From Agreia sp. COWG (GTDB lineage: Bacteria; Actinomycetota; Actinomycetes; Actinomycetales; Microbacteriaceae), in contig NZ_LR882035.1 of assembly GCF_904528075.1 (NCBI RefSeq), positions 2,542,001-2,606,000 of the forward strand: a stretch of 64,000 nucleotides of DNA, given 5' to 3'. Positions 54,220 through 64,000 of the stretch are shown in pieces. Under the pieces are notes generated by a model. It searched no databases and was not told the origin of the DNA. It saw only the letters and a program-made list of their open reading frames with translations. Numbering within the stretch: position 1 is the first letter of the stretch; the number at the start of each line of letters is the position of its first letter. The position numbers and the translations under genes are program-made.

Positions 54220-55094
54220 GATCGAGCACCCCTGCGCCACGCGTCGGCCACATCGAGCGCTGACCGCGTCTCGGCGACGTCGTGCACCCGCACGGCCCAG
54301 GCGCCCTGGGAGGCCGCGATCGCAGCGATGACGGCGCTCGGTGCGTCGCGCGCATCCGGTGCCGCACCCTCGGCGACGAGCGGCGCGAGAAAGCCCTTGC
54401 GTGATGCGGCCACGAGCACCGGAAGACCGAGCGAGGCGAGATCTGTGTAGTGTCCGAGCAGCGCCCAGTTGTGCTCTGCGTTCTTCGAGAAGCCGATGCC
54501 CGGGTCGACGATGATCTTCGCCGGGTCGACGCCGCGCACGATGAGTTCGGCCACGCGGTACTCGAGTTCGCGGCGCACATCCGCGACCACGTTGGCGTAG
54601 CGTGCCCGCGCCGCCATCTCAGCGCTGTGCCCGCGCCAGTGCATCACGACGAAGGGCAAGCCCGTCTCGATGACCACACGGGTCATGTCGGCGTCGGCCA
54701 GACCGCCCGAGACGTCGTTGATAACGGATGCGCCCGCGTGGGCCGCGGCGAGGGCGGTGCTGGCGTTCATGGTGTCGACACTCACGGCGATGCCGCCCCG
54801 GGCCAGCTCGCGCACCAGGGGCAGCACGCGGCGCTGCTCCTCGGCGACCGAAACGCGCTCCGCACCCGGGCGAGTCGACTCTCCGCCGATGTCGATGAGG
54901 TCGGCGCCCTGCGCGGTGAGCTGGGCGGCGTGCTCGAGCGCGGCATCCAGTTTCTGCCAGCGGCCTCCGTCGCTGAAGGAGTCTGGCGTCACGTTCAGGA
55001 TGCCCATGATGAGCGTGCGATCGCCCGTGAGCGGCACGCTCGGCGTGGCGATCGACGACCGGATGCGCGGACGACGAGCGTCAGTGCTCTTCAC
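54216..55094 (-). CDS. folP: Dihydropteroate synthase
   Basis: 292 residues. MGILNVTPDSFSDGG, DIGGESTRPGAE and VSVDTMNASTA with IIVDPGIGFSKN are the DHPS motifs. Sulfonamide target. Overlaps folE by 14 bp and folBK by 4 bp. Confidence 0.97.
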   Translation of the reverse strand: MKSTDARRPRIRSSIATPSVPLTGDRTLIMGILNVTPDSFSDGGRWQKLDAALEHAAQLTAQGADLIDIGGESTRPGAERVSVAEEQRRVLPLVRELARGGIAVSVDTMNASTALAAAHAGASVINDVSGGLADADMTRVVIETGLPFVVMHWRGHSAEMAARARYANVVADVRRELEYRVAELIVRGVDPAKIIVDPGIGFSKNAEHNWALLGHYTDLASLGLPVLVAASRKGFLAPLVAEGAAPDARDAPSAVIAAIAASQGAWAVRVHDVAETRSALDVADAWRRGARS

Positions 55095-55665
55095 GGGCGG
55101 CTCCGATCATCGTCATCAACTCCGCGCGGTCGGCGGGCTGCGTCAGCGTACCGCGAGATGACACGGTGACGGTCGAACTGTTCACCTGGCGCGGGCCGCG
55201 AGTGCGCACACAGTCGTGCCGGGCGTCGAGCACGACCAGCACGCCGCGTGCGTCGAGGCCTCGCTCGATCGCGTCGGCGATCTCGTCGCCGAGCCGCTCC
55301 TGCAGCTGCGGTCGGGCGGCGAGTGCATCGACGACGGCGGCCACGCGGCCGAGGCCGACGAGCCTGTCGCTCGGAACATAGGCCACATGGGCCACCCCGG
55401 TGAACGGAAGAAGATGGTGCTCGCACACCGAGCGGAACTCGATGTCTCGAACGAGAACGGGCTCCCCCGTCACGCCCTCCGGCGCGGGAAACGTCTCTCC
55501 GAGCTGCTCGATCGCATCGACGCCGACACCGCCGAAGAACTCGGCGTAGGCGTCGGCAACACGCGATGGGGTGCGCACGAGGCCCTCACGCGCGGGATCC
55601 TCGCCGATAGCGGCGAGGATCTCGCTGACGGCCGCCTCGATACGAGCCCGGTCGAATGAACTCAC
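55081..55665 (-). CDS. folE: GTP cyclohydrolase I
   Basis: 194 residues from the GTG at 55665. RSVCEHHLLPFTGVAHVAY gives the zinc Cys and His ligands, and RHDCVRTRG the second Cys with its signature. First step of folate synthesis. Follows ftsH by 17 bp. Confidence 0.96.
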   Translation of the reverse strand: MSSFDRARIEAAVSEILAAIGEDPAREGLVRTPSRVADAYAEFFGGVGVDAIEQLGETFPAPEGVTGEPVLVRDIEFRSVCEHHLLPFTGVAHVAYVPSDRLVGLGRVAAVVDALAARPQLQERLGDEIADAIERGLDARGVLVVLDARHDCVRTRGPRQVNSSTVTVSSRGTLTQPADRAELMTMIGAAREEH

Positions 55666-55682
55666 AGCGGTGTCGGCGGGGG

Positions 55683-57695
<2,013 letters not shown>

Positions 57696-57838
57696 GTCTC
57701 TTCACGTGTCGAGAGGGAAGGTACTGGGAAAATCAGAAAAAACGAGGGTGTGGCAAGGGTAGCCGTGCGGGCCTGCACGGCGACTGCATGTTCCCCGTGG
57801 GCGTAAACAGAGCACCCGTGGGCAAAATGTCGGTTGCC

Positions 57839-58390
57839 TCAGGAGTAGACATGCGGAGCGAGCACGGCCACGTCGCGCAGGTTGCGGTAGCGCTCGGCGT
57901 AGTCGAGGCCGTAGCCCACGACGAAGTCGTTCGGAATGTCGAAGCCGATGTAGCGCACGTCGACCTCGACCTTGGCGGCGTTGGGCTTGCGGAACAGCGC
58001 ACAGATCTCCACGGATTCCGCACCGCGACTGCGCAGGTTGCCCAGCAACCACGACAGGGTGAGGCCGGAGTCGATGATGTCTTCGACGATCAGCACTGTG
58101 CGGCCGGAGAGGTCGGAGTCGAGGTCTTTCAAAATGCGCACCACGCCCGACGATTTCGTTCCGGCTCCGTAGCTCGACACGGCCATCCAGTCCATGTTCA
58201 ACGGCAGTGTGAGCTCTCGCGCCAGGTCGGCCATCACCATCACGGCACCCTTGAGCACACCCACCAACAGAATCTCTTCTCCCGCATAGTCGGCTTCGAT
58301 GCTGCGGGCCAGCTCGGCGATGCGGGCGTGGATCTGGGCCTCTGTATAGAGGACGCTCGTGAGGTCGTCTGCGATGTCACTCGAATGCAC
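57839..58390 (-). CDS. hpt: Hypoxanthine phosphoribosyltransferase
   Basis: 183 residues from the GTG at 58390. PRPP loop [18 protein letters not shown] and the [19 protein letters not shown] segment with [13 protein letters not shown] at the end are typical. Purine salvage. Linked to tilS and ftsH in the usual order. Confidence 0.96.
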   Translation of the reverse strand: MHSSDIADDLTSVLYTEAQIHARIAELARSIEADYAGEEILLVGVLKGAVMVMADLARELTLPLNMDWMAVSSYGAGTKSSGVVRILKDLDSDLSGRTVLIVEDIIDSGLTLSWLLGNLRSRGAESVEICALFRKPNAAKVEVDVRYIGFDIPNDFVVGYGLDYAERYRNLRDVAVLAPHVYS

Positions 58391-58406
58391 GGGCGGGGCT
58401 CCTTGG

Positions 58407-59432
58407 TTATTCGTCTGATGCGGCCGAGAAGACGAGACTCCCCGCAGCCCTGACCACTCTAATGCCGGGCAGGTCGACGCCCTTCTGGCCGTGCCAGTCG
58501 GTGACCAGGGCCGCCGCCGCGAGCGTCTGGGCTCGAGACAGGCTGACCCCGAACTCGCTCGCCACCACCAATCGGATGATGCGGTGTCGCAGGGCGGCCG
58601 GATTCGCCGCGAGCGCGCCGACAGAGATGGCGATGCCCGCCTCGGCGTGCTCCACGATCTCTTCGATCGTCTCCTCGACCATGTGATCGAGCGCGTCACC
58701 GTCTTCCCGCAGCTGCTCCGCCGTGCGCGCCAGGGCCTCGGCGATGCCCGGGCCGAGTTCCCGCTCAATCACGGGAAGCACCACGCTGCGCACCCTCACC
58801 CGCGTGAACGAAGGATCGTCGTTGTGCGGGTCGCCCCACGGCTCGAGCCCTGCGTCTGCGCAGGCCGCCACGGTCGCTGCACGACGGATGCCGAGGAGTG
58901 GCCGCAGCAACCGTCCCGAGACGGCGGCCATGCCGTGCAGGCTGGCGGCTCCCGCGCCGCGCGCAAGGCCGAGCAGCACCGTCTCTGCCTGGTCGTCGAG
59001 GGTGTGGCCCAAGAGGATGGCGACGGCCCCCGTGTCGGTGGCCGCAGCATCCAGGGCCGCGTATCGGGCGTCGCGCGCCGCGGCCTCCGGCCCGCCCGCC
59101 GACGCGTCGCGCGCCACGTCGACGATCTTCACGAGCACGGGATCGAGGCCCAGCGCCGAGGCCTGCTCGGCGGCGCGAGCCGCAACCCGCGCGGAGCCCT
59201 GCTGCAGCCCGTGGTCGACGATCACGGCTCCCGCCCGGATGCCCGCGCGCGGCGCCTCGAACGCCGTCGCGGCCGCGAGGGCCAGCGAATCAGGCCCGCC
59301 GCTGAGGGCGACGAGCACGAGCTGGCCCTCCGCCGCGGCGCCGTCGTGTAGGGCGCTGCGCACAGCCCGCCTCACATCGGCGATCGCCGGGGTCAGCCGA
59401 GGTCGACGTTCGGAGGAAGGGTCGGAGGGCAT
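58407..59432 (-). CDS. tilS: tRNA(Ile)-lysidine synthetase
   Basis: 341 residues. N-terminal PP-loop [27 protein letters not shown], then [10 protein letters not shown]; the C-terminal domain is short. Modifies the CAU anticodon of tRNA-Ile. It diverges from ppa over 47 bp, so their promoters overlap. Confidence 0.95.
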   Translation of the reverse strand: MPSDPSSERRPRLTPAIADVRRAVRSALHDGAAAEGQLVLVALSGGPDSLALAAATAFEAPRAGIRAGAVIVDHGLQQGSARVAARAAEQASALGLDPVLVKIVDVARDASAGGPEAAARDARYAALDAAATDTGAVAILLGHTLDDQAETVLLGLARGAGAASLHGMAAVSGRLLRPLLGIRRAATVAACADAGLEPWGDPHNDDPSFTRVRVRSVVLPVIERELGPGIAEALARTAEQLREDGDALDHMVEETIEEIVEHAEAGIAISVGALAANPAALRHRIIRLVVASEFGVSLSRAQTLAAAALVTDWHGQKGVDLPGIRVVRAAGSLVFSAASDE

Positions 59433-59479
59433 CCAGTAACGTTATTGCAGTTCACGACCTATGAAGGAGAACCGCCGAC

Positions 59480-59971
59480 ATGGCTGCTTACGACGCGATC
59501 ATCGAGATTCCCAAGGGAAGCCACAACAAGTACGAGGTAGACCACGAGACCGGTCGCGTCTATCTCGACCGCGTGCTCTTCACCTCGTTCGTCTACCCCA
59601 CCGACTACGGCTTCTTCGAGAACACGCTGGGCCTCGACGGCGACCCGGTCGACGTGCTCGTGCTGCTCGAGCACCCCCTGTTCCCCGGAGTCGGCGTCTC
59701 GGTTCGCCCCGTCGCCGTCTTCAACATGACCGACGACGGCGGTTCCGACGCCAAGGTCATCGCGGTACCCGCGAAAGACCCGCGCTGGGCTCACATCCAG
59801 GACATCGACGACATCCCAGAGTCGACCCGCAAAGAGATCGAGCACTTCTTCGAGCACTACAAAGATCTCGAGCCCGGCAAGTGGGTCAAGACCGAGGGCT
59901 GGCAGAACGCCGCTGCGGCGGAGCAGATCGTGCTCGACGGCATCGAGAAGCTCAAGGTAGAAGGCCACTAG
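59480..59971 (+). CDS. ppa: Inorganic pyrophosphatase
   Basis: 163 residues, GAAGGAG before the ATG. Family [33 protein letters not shown] and [13 protein letters not shown] provide the metal Asp and Lys residues. Drives biosynthetic reactions. Followed by a strong terminator. Confidence 0.97.
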   Translation: MAAYDAIIEIPKGSHNKYEVDHETGRVYLDRVLFTSFVYPTDYGFFENTLGLDGDPVDVLVLLEHPLFPGVGVSVRPVAVFNMTDDGGSDAKVIAVPAKDPRWAHIQDIDDIPESTRKEIEHFFEHYKDLEPGKWVKTEGWQNAAAAEQIVLDGIEKLKVEGH

Positions 59972-59981
59972 CCTCCGCCAG

Positions 59982-60041
59982 AAAAGCCCCTCGGCCGACT
60001 CAGGAAACGGATCGTTTCTCGAGCGGGTCGAGGGGCTTTTT
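59982..60041. terminator. Terminator after ppa and the M23 gene
   Basis: AAAAGCCCCTCG (59982-59993) pairs with CGAGGGGCTTTT (60029-60040); TTTTTG follows on +. The convergent M23 gene ends just right of it, so it may serve both strands. Confidence 0.85.
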
Positions 60042-60064
60042 GTGTCTGGCCCGACAGCGGGCCT

Positions 60065-61405
60065 CTAGCCGAAGTAGACGCCGCGGTCGGCGAAGAAGCC
60101 CCGCGGATTGATAGCGTCGCCGCCAAGCCGCACCTCGAGATGCACATGGCAGCCCGTGGAGTTACCCGTCGTTCCCGCATACGCGATCAGGTCTCCGGCT
60201 GCGACGGATTGACCGCGCGAGACGACGACCCGGGTGTTGTGGCCGTACCCGGTCGAGACGCCGCCGCCGTGGTTGATCTCGACGAAGTTGCCGTATCCGC
60301 CGTTGTACCCGGCCAGCGTGACCTGACCGGCCGCCGCCGCGTAAACGGCAGCCCCGCAGGTGCCGCTGTTGTAGTTGAGGTCGATGCCGGCGTGCAGCCT
60401 GTAGCCGCCGTCGACCGGATTCGTGCGCATCCCGTACTCGTCCGTCGAATACGAGCCGGGGAAGGGGTTCGCCCAGCCACTCGCGGTCGGTCCGGCGCTG
60501 CTTCCGCCTCCGTCACCGCCGCCTCCGCCACCGCCACCCGACGCGGCGGCTGCCGCTGCGGCCGCGGCCGCCGCAGCCTCCGCGGCAGCGCGCTCCGCAG
60601 CCTTGCGTGCCTCTTCGGCGACACGACGCGCCTCGACACCGGCGGCGTAATCCACCTCGGTGGCCTGGCGATTCTGGGTGAGCACGGCGAGCTGGGTCTC
60701 GAGGGTGATCTCGTAGGTCTGCTGCTCCGCAAGCGAGTCCTCGAGGGCGGTCTGGGCAGAGAGGGCCTCGTCGCGGGCTCGAGCCGCCTTGTCGGCGAGT
60801 GACTGCAGGGCGTCGCGAGCGACCTTCGCCTGATCGGTGTACGACTGGGCGGCGTTCTTGTCTTGCTCGGCGATCTCGTAGAGCTTCGAAGCCGACCCGG
60901 TGAGCTGGCTCATGGCCCCGAGCTGGTACAGCAGTCCGTCTGCATCGCTCGACTTGCTGGTGAACAGGTTCACCGACAGGCCGTTTCCGCCCGACTTGGC
61001 CATAGCGGCGGCGAGCTGACCCGCCTGCTTGACCGATGCATCCGCCGTCGCCTGGTACTCGGCGGCGTCTGCCTCGAGCTCCGATGCCTGGTAGGCCGCG
61101 GTGTCGTACTTCGTCTGAGCCTCTTGATACTCGAGGCCACGCGCCTCGGCCAACGCCTGGGCTGCCGCGGTCGCCGCGCGCAGCGAGGCGATGAGGGACT
61201 GGATGTTCTGAACCTCGGCCTGTTTCGTCTGTTCGTTGGCCTGCGCGTTCTTCACGTCGTCCCACGAGGGGTAGTCAGCGGCGAAGGCAGGGGCCGAGGC
61301 GATTGCACCCGATGCGACAAGCGCCACGGTGACCGCAATGGAAGCGACAAGCTGCCGCAGGCTGCGGGGAGCTCGGCGTCGTTGTCGAGCTGTCGTGGCG
61401 TTCAT
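60065..61405 (-). CDS. M23 endopeptidase with coiled coil (core copy)
   Basis: 446 residues from the ATG giving MNATTARQRRRAPRS. Signal peptide ending near AFAADYPSW, a long coiled coil (about 45-270), an Ala-rich and then Gly-rich (GGGGGGGGDGGG) linker, and an M23 domain with LHAGID, GYGHN and GCHVHLE. Nearly the same plan as the island copy at 5428-6705, with shared motifs YPSW, LAVLTQNRQATEVDY and STGCH. Peptidoglycan hydrolase, likely for cell separation. Three GTAAC repeats stand upstream. Confidence 0.93.
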   Translation of the reverse strand: MNATTARQRRRAPRSLRQLVASIAVTVALVASGAIASAPAFAADYPSWDDVKNAQANEQTKQAEVQNIQSLIASLRAATAAAQALAEARGLEYQEAQTKYDTAAYQASELEADAAEYQATADASVKQAGQLAAAMAKSGGNGLSVNLFTSKSSDADGLLYQLGAMSQLTGSASKLYEIAEQDKNAAQSYTDQAKVARDALQSLADKAARARDEALSAQTALEDSLAEQQTYEITLETQLAVLTQNRQATEVDYAAGVEARRVAEEARKAAERAAAEAAAAAAAAAAAASGGGGGGGGDGGGSSAGPTASGWANPFPGSYSTDEYGMRTNPVDGGYRLHAGIDLNYNSGTCGAAVYAAAAGQVTLAGYNGGYGNFVEINHGGGVSTGYGHNTRVVVSRGQSVAAGDLIAYAGTTGNSTGCHVHLEVRLGGDAINPRGFFADRGVYFG

Positions 61406-61447
61406 GGGCCCTCGCGAAAATCGTTCGGAGCGATGCAAGTCACTCGA

Positions 61448-61470
61448 GTAACAGTGGTAACAGGCGTAAC
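61448..61470. repeat. Three GTAAC direct repeats at 9-bp spacing
   Basis: GTAAC starts at 61448, 61457 and 61466. It lies 43 bp upstream of the M23 start on the minus strand, where the repeats read GTTAC. Evenly phased pentamers recall response-regulator boxes such as those reported for MtrA, which controls cell-wall hydrolases in actinobacteria, though known spacings differ. Confidence 0.4.
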
Positions 61471-61614
61471 TCTAACAACTACAATGCTTCGCCTCTATGA
61501 ATCATGGCCTCGATACCCCCCGAATCGGCGTACATTCGGCCCGGAGTCGCGACTCCGTGACCTTGATTGGCGAGAGCGATAAGTCTGTGGCATACTCGAT
61601 GAGTTGTCACCAAC

Positions 61615-61687
61615 GGCCCTATCGTTTAGAGGCCTAGGACACCGCCCTTTCACGGCGGCAGCACGGGTTCGAATCCCGTTGGGGTCA
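61615..61687 (+). tRNA. tRNA-Glu(TTC)
   Basis: 73 nt. Acceptor GGCCCTA pairs with TGGGGTC (two G-T pairs), the anticodon stem CCGCC/GGCGG with loop CTTTCAC gives anticodon TTC, and the T-arm reads GTTCGAATC. Discriminator A; CCA not encoded. Confidence 0.95.
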
Positions 61688-61753
61688 CATTGGTAACAGC
61701 AGCAAGAACCACCGAATCACCACGCAGTACACGCACGATAATTTCACAAGCAA

Positions 61754-61830
61754 GGCCCTGTAGCGCAGTTGGTTAGCGCGCCGCCCTGTCACGGCGGAGG
61801 TCGCGGGTTCAAGTCCCGTCAGGGTCGCCA
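61754..61830 (+). tRNA. tRNA-Asp(GTC)
   Basis: 77 nt with encoded CCA (61828-61830). Acceptor GGCCCTG pairs with CAGGGTC; anticodon stem CCGCC/GGCGG with loop CTGTCAC gives GTC. Discriminator G. Confidence 0.95.
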
Positions 61831-61833
61831 AGG

Positions 61834-61867
61834 CGACAGGCCCATCCACTTCGGAAGGGCTTTTTGT
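61834..61867 (+). terminator. Terminator after tRNA-Asp
   Basis: AGGCCC and AGGGCT flank a TCCACTTCGGA loop, and TTTTTG follows. Separates the Glu-Asp pair from tRNA-Phe. Confidence 0.6.
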
Positions 61868-61889
61868 CTGTGAGCGACTTCGGTCACTC

Positions 61890-61962
61890 GCCTCTGTAGC
61901 TCAGTTGGTAGAGCGTTCGACTGAAAATCGAAAGGTCACCGGATCGACGCCGGTCGGAGGCA
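61890..61962 (+). tRNA. tRNA-Phe(GAA)
   Basis: 73 nt. Acceptor GCCTCTG pairs with CGGAGGC; anticodon stem TTCGA/TCGAA with loop CTGAAAA gives GAA. The T-loop reads ATCGACG, with A in place of the first conserved T of TTCGAAT-type loops. Discriminator A. Confidence 0.95.
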
Positions 61963-61964
61963 CT

Positions 61965-62002
61965 GTCCCATCCCGCGGCTTCTACGCGTGGTGGGACTTT
62001 TT
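61965..62002 (+). terminator. Terminator after tRNA-Phe
   Basis: GTCCCA pairs with TGGGAC around an inner CGCG/CGCG, followed by TTTTT. Lies 16 bp before the histidine phosphatase start. Confidence 0.7.
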
Positions 62003-62017
62003 GGTTAAGGAGCCACC

Positions 62018-62737
62018 ATGGCCACAGTCCTTCTCGTCCGGCACGGGCGCACCGCCGCCAACGTGCAGGGAATCCTCGCCGGACGCACCGCGGGCGTCGA
62101 CCTCGACGACATCGGTCGCGAGCAAGCCGCGCGTTCGGCGGGTCGGCTCGCCGATGTGCCGCTCGCCGCAATCGTGTCGAGCCCGCTCGATCGTTGTCTG
62201 CAGACGTCGGCCGCCATTCTCGAGCGCCAGTCGCACGCGCCACAGCTCACGATCGACGAGGGCATCGTGGAGTGCGACTACGGCGACTGGCAGGGCCGCA
62301 CGCTGAAGGAGCTGTCGGGGGAACCGCTCTGGAAGGTCGTGCAGTCCACCCCGTCGGCCGCCCAGTTCCCCGGCGGCGAGTCGATGGCGACCATGCAGGC
62401 GCGCGCGGTCGCCGCCATCCGGCACCGTGACGCCGAGGTCGAGAAGCAGCACGGGCCCGGCGCCGTGTGGGTCGCCGTCAGCCACGGCGACATCATCAAG
62501 GCCGTGCTCGCCGATGCCTACGGCATGCACCTCGACCTGTTTCAGCGCATCACCGTGGGCCCCGCCTCGATCTCGGTCGTACACTACGGAGCTGGTGCGC
62601 CGAGCGTGCACTCGACGAACACCGAGTTGGGCGATCTGTCGTGGCTGCGCACCGCGACTCCCCCCGCCGACGCCCCCGTGGGCGGCGGCGCAGGAACCGT
62701 GCCCGATACGGGCCCCGGCGCCCCGACCCGCTCGTAG
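62018..62737 (+). CDS. Histidine phosphatase (MSMEG_4193-type phosphomutase-like)
   Basis: 239 residues. VRHGRTAANVQG (RHG signature), VECDYGDWQGRTLKEL and VAVSHGDIIKAVLADAYG carry the catalytic His and pocket residues. Leads the cluster with DUF3090 and SCO1664 genes, an order widely kept in actinobacteria near the mycothiol ligase gene mshC. Real substrate unknown. Confidence 0.93.
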   Translation: MATVLLVRHGRTAANVQGILAGRTAGVDLDDIGREQAARSAGRLADVPLAAIVSSPLDRCLQTSAAILERQSHAPQLTIDEGIVECDYGDWQGRTLKELSGEPLWKVVQSTPSAAQFPGGESMATMQARAVAAIRHRDAEVEKQHGPGAVWVAVSHGDIIKAVLADAYGMHLDLFQRITVGPASISVVHYGAGAPSVHSTNTELGDLSWLRTATPPADAPVGGGAGTVPDTGPGAPTRS

Positions 62738-62747
62738 ACTGGTGGCT

Positions 62748-63317
62748 ATGGCTCCCCTCGTCCACAGTTTCGACTGGCCCGACCGGGTCGTCGTCGGCAC
62801 CGTCGGTGCGCCCGGCTCGCGTTCCTTCTACCTGCAGGCTCGATCGGGCAGGCGACTGGTCAGCATCGGGCTCGAGAAAGAGCAGTCGAAGGCCCTCGCC
62901 GACAAGATCGAAGAGGTGCTCGACGAGCTCATGGCCCAGGAGGGCAACCCGGCGAGCGTTCCCGCCGCGACCCCCGTCGAACTCGTCGACAACGATCCCC
63001 TCGAGCAGCCGGTGGAGCCCGAGTTCCGCACCGGCGTGCTGAGCCTCGGCTGGGATCCGTCGACCGCGCAGGTCGTCATCCAGGCCTTCCCCATCGTCGA
63101 GGTCGAGGTCGACGACGATGCCGACGAGATCGAGATCGACCTCGAAGACATGCAGGCCGACGAGATGCTCCTCGTGCGCATCCCCGTCGGAACGGCCCGC
63201 GCGTTCGCCAAGCGCACCCTCGAAGTGGTCGGTGCCGGTCGCGTGATCTGCATGTTCTGCGGCGAACCGATGGATGCGGCGGGGCACGTCTGCCACCTGC
63301 CCGACGGTCTGGAATGA
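62748..63317 (+). CDS. DUF3090 family protein
   Basis: 189 residues. HSFDWPDRVVVGTVGAPGSR at the start, an acidic middle (EVEVDDDADEIEIDLEDM) and RVICMFCGEPMDAAGHVCHL with three Cys and a His, a likely zinc knuckle. Stop overlaps the next ATG (ATGA). Belongs to the conserved trio; role unknown. Confidence 0.93.
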   Translation: MAPLVHSFDWPDRVVVGTVGAPGSRSFYLQARSGRRLVSIGLEKEQSKALADKIEEVLDELMAQEGNPASVPAATPVELVDNDPLEQPVEPEFRTGVLSLGWDPSTAQVVIQAFPIVEVEVDDDADEIEIDLEDMQADEMLLVRIPVGTARAFAKRTLEVVGAGRVICMFCGEPMDAAGHVCHLPDGLE

Positions 63318-64000
63318 CCGCGGCGACCGAGCCGGAGCTCGTGCTCACCGGTCGCATCACGATCGCCTCGAACGCGACCTTCCTCGGCCAGATCGATGAG
63401 ACCACGGTCGTCTACAAGCCTATCGCCGGCGAGAACCCCCTGTGGGACTTTCCCGACGGCACCCTCGCCCAGCGTGAGGTGGCTGCCTATCTGGTGTCAG
63501 AGGCATCCGGCTGGAACGTCGTGCCGCGCACCTGGCTGCGCGACGGGCCGATGGGCCCCGGCATGGTGCAGCTCTGGCAAGACGTCGATCCCGAGCAGGA
63601 TGCCGTGGACCTCGTGCCCTCCGACGCCGTTCCCGACGCGGGCTGGCGCCGAGTGCTCGACGGCACAGACGAAGACGATCGCGAGGTCACGCTCATCCAC
63701 GAGGACGGTGACGAGCTTCGCCGCATGGCGATCTTCGACATCGTCGTGAACAACGCAGACCGCAAGGGTGGCCATGTTCTGGAGATGCCGGGCGGTCACC
63801 GCCACGGCGTCGATCACGGCCTCACGTTTCACCAGGAGCACAAGCTGCGCACCGTGCTGTGGGGCTTCGCCGGCGAGACTCTCACCGCAGACGAGCTCGC
63901 GATCGTGGAGCGAATCCGCACCGCCCTTTATGAGGATCTCGGCGACGCCCTGGCGGAGCTCATCATGCCGGCCGAGCTCGACGCGCTCGACGCGCGGTGC
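63314..64000 (+). CDS. SCO1664-type protein (3' end missing)
   Basis: 229 codons in the window and open to the last base. It begins MTAATEPELVLTGRI, then VVYKPIAGENPLWDFPDG and IFDIVVNNADRKGGHVL and DHGLTFHQEHKLR, which resemble the nucleotide-binding and catalytic loops of PI3/4-kinase-like folds. Third gene of the conserved cluster; function unproven. Confidence 0.9.
   Translation, partial: MTAATEPELVLTGRITIASNATFLGQIDETTVVYKPIAGENPLWDFPDGTLAQREVAAYLVSEASGWNVVPRTWLRDGPMGPGMVQLWQDVDPEQDAVDLVPSDAVPDAGWRRVLDGTDEDDREVTLIHEDGDELRRMAIFDIVVNNADRKGGHVLEMPGGHRHGVDHGLTFHQEHKLRTVLWGFAGETLTADELAIVERIRTALYEDLGDALAELIMPAELDALDARC

Noticed and set aside
60500-60580. Gly/Ala tract in the core M23 gene as a DNA repeat element
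   Set aside because: It encodes the flexible linker of the peptidase.

Overview
The window is high-GC actinobacterial DNA, most likely from the family Microbacteriaceae. This rests on recognisable gene content, not on a database match: the tilS-hpt-ftsH-folE-folP-folBK-DUF3180-PH-panC-lysS block, ClpC without a CtsR gene beside it, a DUF3090/SCO1664/histidine-phosphatase cluster that in actinobacteria usually sits next to mycothiol synthesis, an actinorhodopsin-like proton pump, and frequent GTG starts and ATGA/GTGA overlaps.

Region 1 (1-21837) is an integrated mobile island. It ends at the 3' end of a tRNA-Ser(CGA) gene, beside a tyrosine recombinase, an excisionase-like gene, a winged-helix replication-like protein and a four-unit repeat array that looks like plasmid iterons. 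The left end lies outside the window. The cargo is metal and envelope biology. It holds a CmtR-type regulator (partial) with a P1B ATPase, signal peptidase II, a 54-residue zinc-ribbon protein missed by length-limited gene calling, a thioredoxin-fold protein, a lipoprotein and a first M23 peptidase. These are followed by a CopC / CtaG / CopD-CtaG copper operon, apolipoprotein N-acyltransferase, a second CmtR-type regulator diverging from a CDF exporter, a CcdA-TlpA-DsbA thiol relay and a second M23 peptidase. Together they form a portable set for metal export, lipoprotein maturation, extracytoplasmic thiol chemistry and wall remodelling. Two broken genes (an IstB fragment and a 5'-truncated treble-clef nuclease) lie in the island.

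Region 2 (22-38 kb) is accessory-flavoured chromosome. It carries a dioxygenase-like protein, a secreted tyrosine phosphatase followed directly by a sortase, radA, a carboxylesterase, a PAP2 acid phosphatase with a LAATG-type anchor, a secreted protein of unknown function, aldehyde dehydrogenase with DUF779 and a GAF regulator, NUDIX and GNAT enzymes, small proteins and PnuC.

Region 3 (38-49 kb) holds clpC, an SDR dehydrogenase, a pirin, an actinorhodopsin diverging from a MarR regulator with a strong dyad between them, a cardiolipin synthase, two small membrane proteins below 60 residues, and lysS.

Region 4 (49-64 kb) is housekeeping: panC, a DUF2520 protein, two PH-domain membrane proteins, folate genes, ftsH, hpt, tilS, ppa, a third M23 peptidase that is a close relative of the first island copy, tRNA-Glu, tRNA-Asp and tRNA-Phe, then a histidine phosphatase, a DUF3090 gene and a SCO1664-type gene that runs off the right edge. 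I saw no rRNA and no CRISPR array.
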